From: Methanoregula sp.
Lineage (GTDB): Archaea > Halobacteriota > Methanomicrobia > Methanomicrobiales > Methanospirillaceae
Reading direction: 5' to 3'
NCBI GenBank assembly: GCA_028705545.1
Contig: JAQWDG010000084.1
Span: 1-7,403 of the forward strand
DNA length: 7,403 nucleotides
A program made the translations under genes and the position numbers. Below the pieces are notes generated by a model. That model was not told the origin of the DNA. It saw only the letters and a list, made by a program, of their open reading frames with translations, and ran no database searches. Below are positions 6,013 through 7,403 of the stretch, piece by piece. Position 1 is the first letter of the stretch; the number at the start of each line of letters is the position of its first letter.

Positions 6013-6903
6013 TTATTTCCCGATCGTAACGAGCATCTCTTCAAGTGAGGGGTAACGCGATTCGATCCGGTCCACCCGGCCGCCTGCTGCCGCGATTGCG
6101 GCAGAGACCACGTTGAGATTTTCCATGTCCGAGGCATCGCAGGCAAGCCCGCCGTCGTCCTCCCGGAACGGTACAGCCTCCCGGTCGATCCGGGCCGGGT
6201 CGGGGGCGGAGAACCAGACCGTGTACGTGATCGAGCCGAACTGTTCGCGGAGCTCGGCCATAGTACCGTCCGCAACGATCTTCCCGCGCCGGAGGATCAT
6301 CACCCGGTCGCAGATCGCCTCTACCTGGTACAGGTTGTGGGCCGAGAGCACGATCGTTTTTCCGGAATTTTTCAGGTCCTTTAAGTACCCGGCGATGAAC
6401 CGCGAGGTCATCGGGTCAAGCCCGCTTGTCGGCTCGTCGTACACGAGAAATGCCGGGTCGTGGATGAGCGAGCGGGCTATCGCGGCTTTGCGCTTCATGC
6501 CCTTAGAAAACTCCCCGAGTTTTTTCCCGCCGGTTTCGAGCGAGAGTGCGGCAAAGAGCCGGCGGGTCCGGACCGTAATTTCGTCTTTGGGGATGCCGTA
6601 GATCTCGCCAAAGAACGCAAGGTAATCCTCCGCGGTCATCGTCTCGTAGAGCCGGGACTCCTCGGGGAGATAGCCGAGCGCTGCCTTGAGCGCGGCCGGG
6701 TCGCGGACAACATCGGTCCCGTTTACGATAAGTTCGCCGGAGGTAGGAGCGACGAGGCCGGCAACCATCTTCAAAAGCGTTGTCTTCCCGGCCCCGTTGT
6801 GGCCGATGATCCCGAGGATCCCCGCATCGGGAAACGTGAAACTCACATCGTCGAGGGCTGCAAAATCGTCGTACTTCTTGGTGAGGTTTTTTGCGGTGAT
6901 CAC
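6013..6903 (-). CDS. ABC-2 type transporter ATP-binding protein
   Basis: A 296-residue ATPase subunit. Walker A is GHNGAGKTT (34-42), the Q-loop region reads GYLPEESRLYETMT (77-90) with Glu where many ABC proteins have Gln, the signature is EFSKGMKRK (131-139) in place of LSGGQ, Walker B is FLVYDEPTSGLDP (152-164), and the H-loop is LSAHN with H189. The Glu Q-loop and SKGM signature are usual in the NatA/ABC-2 branch, so this is not degeneration. The C-terminal 75 residues form the small extra domain common in this branch. Such proteins power a separate membrane permease for efflux of drugs, lipids, Na+ or other substrates; no permease gene is adjacent, since the downstream neighbour is the cheY-like gene and the upstream side is divergent. 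The GTG start (6903-6901) is supported by GGGGAG six bases upstream. The substrate is unknown. Confidence 0.93.
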   Translation of the reverse strand: MITAKNLTKKYDDFAALDDVSFTFPDAGILGIIGHNGAGKTTLLKMVAGLVAPTSGELIVNGTDVVRDPAALKAALGYLPEESRLYETMTAEDYLAFFGEIYGIPKDEITVRTRRLFAALSLETGGKKLGEFSKGMKRKAAIARSLIHDPAFLVYDEPTSGLDPMTSRFIAGYLKDLKNSGKTIVLSAHNLYQVEAICDRVMILRRGKIVADGTMAELREQFGSITYTVWFSAPDPARIDREAVPFREDDGGLACDASDMENLNVVSAAIAAAGGRVDRIESRYPSLEEMLVTIGK

Positions 6904-6959
6904 GGCAGGCTCCCCCTCTGTCAGGGCATTATGGTATGTGAACCTTGCATGGAGTGGGA

Positions 6960-6967
6960 CATATAGG
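6960..6967 (-). promoter_or_regulatory. TATA box of the ABC ATPase gene
   Basis: The minus strand reads CCTATATG here. A start about 26 bases downstream would fall near 6934, leaving a leader of about 30 bases that contains the GGGGAG ribosome binding site of the GTG start. The second AT-rich block at 7018-7024 is a more distant alternative. Confidence 0.5.
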
Positions 6968-7047
6968 TTGGGATAGGGAATGCCCGGGGACTGGTACCGG
7001 TAATCCCTGCCGGACCTTTAAAACGCTCTTTTAGCTTCCCGTGGCCG

Positions 7048-7068
7048 GGCCGTACGGCCGGGTTTTTT
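7048..7068 (+). terminator. GC-rich hairpin followed by T6
   Basis: GGCC-GTAC-GGCC (7048-7059) is a perfect palindrome, followed after GGG by six T (7063-7068) on the plus strand. It has the form of an intrinsic terminator, but no plus-strand gene precedes it in the divergent region. The T6-A4 stretch could instead be read as a promoter element. Confidence 0.35.
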
Positions 7069-7097
7069 AAAACACAGCGGTCACGGAAGATGCACTC

Positions 7098-7116
7098 TTA
7101 CGATCACTTGCGATCA
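7098..7116 (+). repeat. Direct repeat upstream of the exported-protein promoter
   Basis: TTACGATCA (7098-7106) and TTGCGATCA (7108-7116) are repeated with one mismatch at a 10-bp period, so they face the same side of the helix. They end about 30 bases upstream of the TATA box at 7149, a plausible place for an activator. Confidence 0.4.
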
Positions 7117-7148
7117 TAAAAATTTTCGAAGAATGATAACAACACATG

Positions 7149-7155
7149 TATAAAT
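7149..7155 (+). promoter_or_regulatory. TATA box of the exported-protein gene
   Basis: TATAAAT matches the archaeal box A closely. The expected start near 7177 leaves about 30 bases to ATG 7209, including the GGTGA ribosome binding site at 7199-7203. Confidence 0.65.
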
Positions 7156-7208
7156 CCGCACGTCCCCCGGTCATTATCGCCCGCATGATTTCCGGAATGG
7201 TGATCTTC

Positions 7209-7403
7209 ATGAAAAAAACCCGGCTCCTGCTTCTGGTAAGTTGTCTTTTGTTTATCGTCCCGCTCGTTGCTGCCGATCCGATATCCCCGACAACAACGAG
7301 AGTTTTCATTACGCATAACGGGGTGCCGATAGATTCGAGCGTCCAGTACACCATGAGCTGCTCCGGAACGATACCGGGCATGCCAAACCCGGAGACCGGC
7401 TGG
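7209..7403 (+). CDS. Exported protein of unknown function, N-terminal part (cut by the right window edge)
   Basis: An open frame of 65 codons continues past the right edge. It starts with a classic Sec signal peptide: MKKTR, a hydrophobic core LLLLVSCLLFIVPLV (6-20), and a probable cleavage after VAA at about residue 22. The mature part begins DPISPTTTRVFITHNGVPIDSSVQYTMSCSG, which is rich in Thr and Ser and beta-strand-like. I do not recognise a family from this fragment. ATG 7209 is chosen because GGTGA lies 5 bases upstream and the positive charges follow directly; in-frame ATGs at 7185 and 7197 would add 8 or 4 residues but have no ribosome binding site. The gene has its own TATA box at 7149-7155. 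It is probably a secreted or surface protein; a C-terminal anchor, if any, is outside the window. Confidence 0.75.
   Translation, partial: MKKTRLLLLVSCLLFIVPLVAADPISPTTTRVFITHNGVPIDSSVQYTMSCSGTIPGMPNPETGW

Larger units (their letters stand above)
6904..7208. other. Divergent promoter region between ABC ATPase and exported-protein gene
   Basis: No convincing gene is present in these 305 bases. They hold the ABC promoter (near 6960, minus), an AT-rich TTTAAAA block at 7018-7024, a GC hairpin with T6 (7048-7068, plus), a 10-bp-spaced direct repeat (7098-7116) and the TATA box of the right-hand gene (7149-7155). Short frames here, such as ATG 7091 (9 codons), lack a properly spaced ribosome binding site. 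Confidence 0.6.

Noticed and set aside
6463..6515. Non-canonical ABC signature (SKGM) and Glu in the Q-loop as a sign of a degenerate ATPase
   Set aside because: Both are normal in the NatA/ABC-2 branch; Walker A, Walker B and the H-loop are intact.
7067..7381. Minus-strand 104-codon frame opposite the exported-protein gene
   Set aside because: The plus strand here has a TATA box, ribosome binding site and a signal peptide; the antisense frame has none of these.
1..7403. CRISPR array, tRNA, rRNA, insertion sequence or long repeats
   Set aside because: I found no regularly spaced repeats, tRNA-like cloverleaf, rRNA segment, transposase frame or terminal inverted repeats in the window.

Overview
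The window looks like chromosomal DNA of a methanogenic archaeon, most likely of the order Methanomicrobiales (Methanoregula-like). This rests on the methanopterin-pathway gene mptG, archaeal TATA-type promoters, GGAGGTG-type ribosome binding sites, a cheY/cheC pair and a methanogen-style PAS histidine kinase with an HDILNQ phosphoacceptor box. The order-level placement is inference from gene content and base composition; no search was run.

Layout from left to right. Positions 1-530 (minus) hold the N-terminal part of an N6-adenine DNA methyltransferase that runs off the left edge and lies in clearly AT-richer DNA, which suggests acquired restriction/defence DNA. A 250-base AT-rich gap follows. 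Next comes an NfsB-type FMN nitroreductase (781-1380, minus), divergent from a lone PemK/MazF-type toxin-like protein (1508-1879, plus). A 510-residue two-domain protein follows (1944-3476, plus), joining a UbiC-like chorismate lyase domain to the GHMP-family synthase of methanopterin biosynthesis. Positions 3477-3782 form a convergent gap with terminator-like hairpins and a previously untracked 27-codon single-helix ORF (3612-3695, plus).

Positions 3783-5895 (minus) are a tightly overlapping three-gene signalling unit transcribed in the order cheY-like receiver, cheC phosphatase, PAS histidine kinase. Upstream of it on the same strand is an ABC-2 type ATP-binding protein (6013-6903) without a permease gene beside it in this window. 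After a 305-base divergent promoter region, the N-terminus of an exported protein begins at 7209 and runs off the right edge.

How the genes fit together: the fused MptG protein can be read as chorismate to 4-hydroxybenzoate to the ribofuranosyl-phenol phosphate precursor of methanopterin on a single chain. The receiver, CheC and kinase make a compact phosphorylation/dephosphorylation circuit without CheA. The other genes (nitroreductase, toxin-like protein, ABC ATPase, exported protein) appear to be single units with their own promoters.
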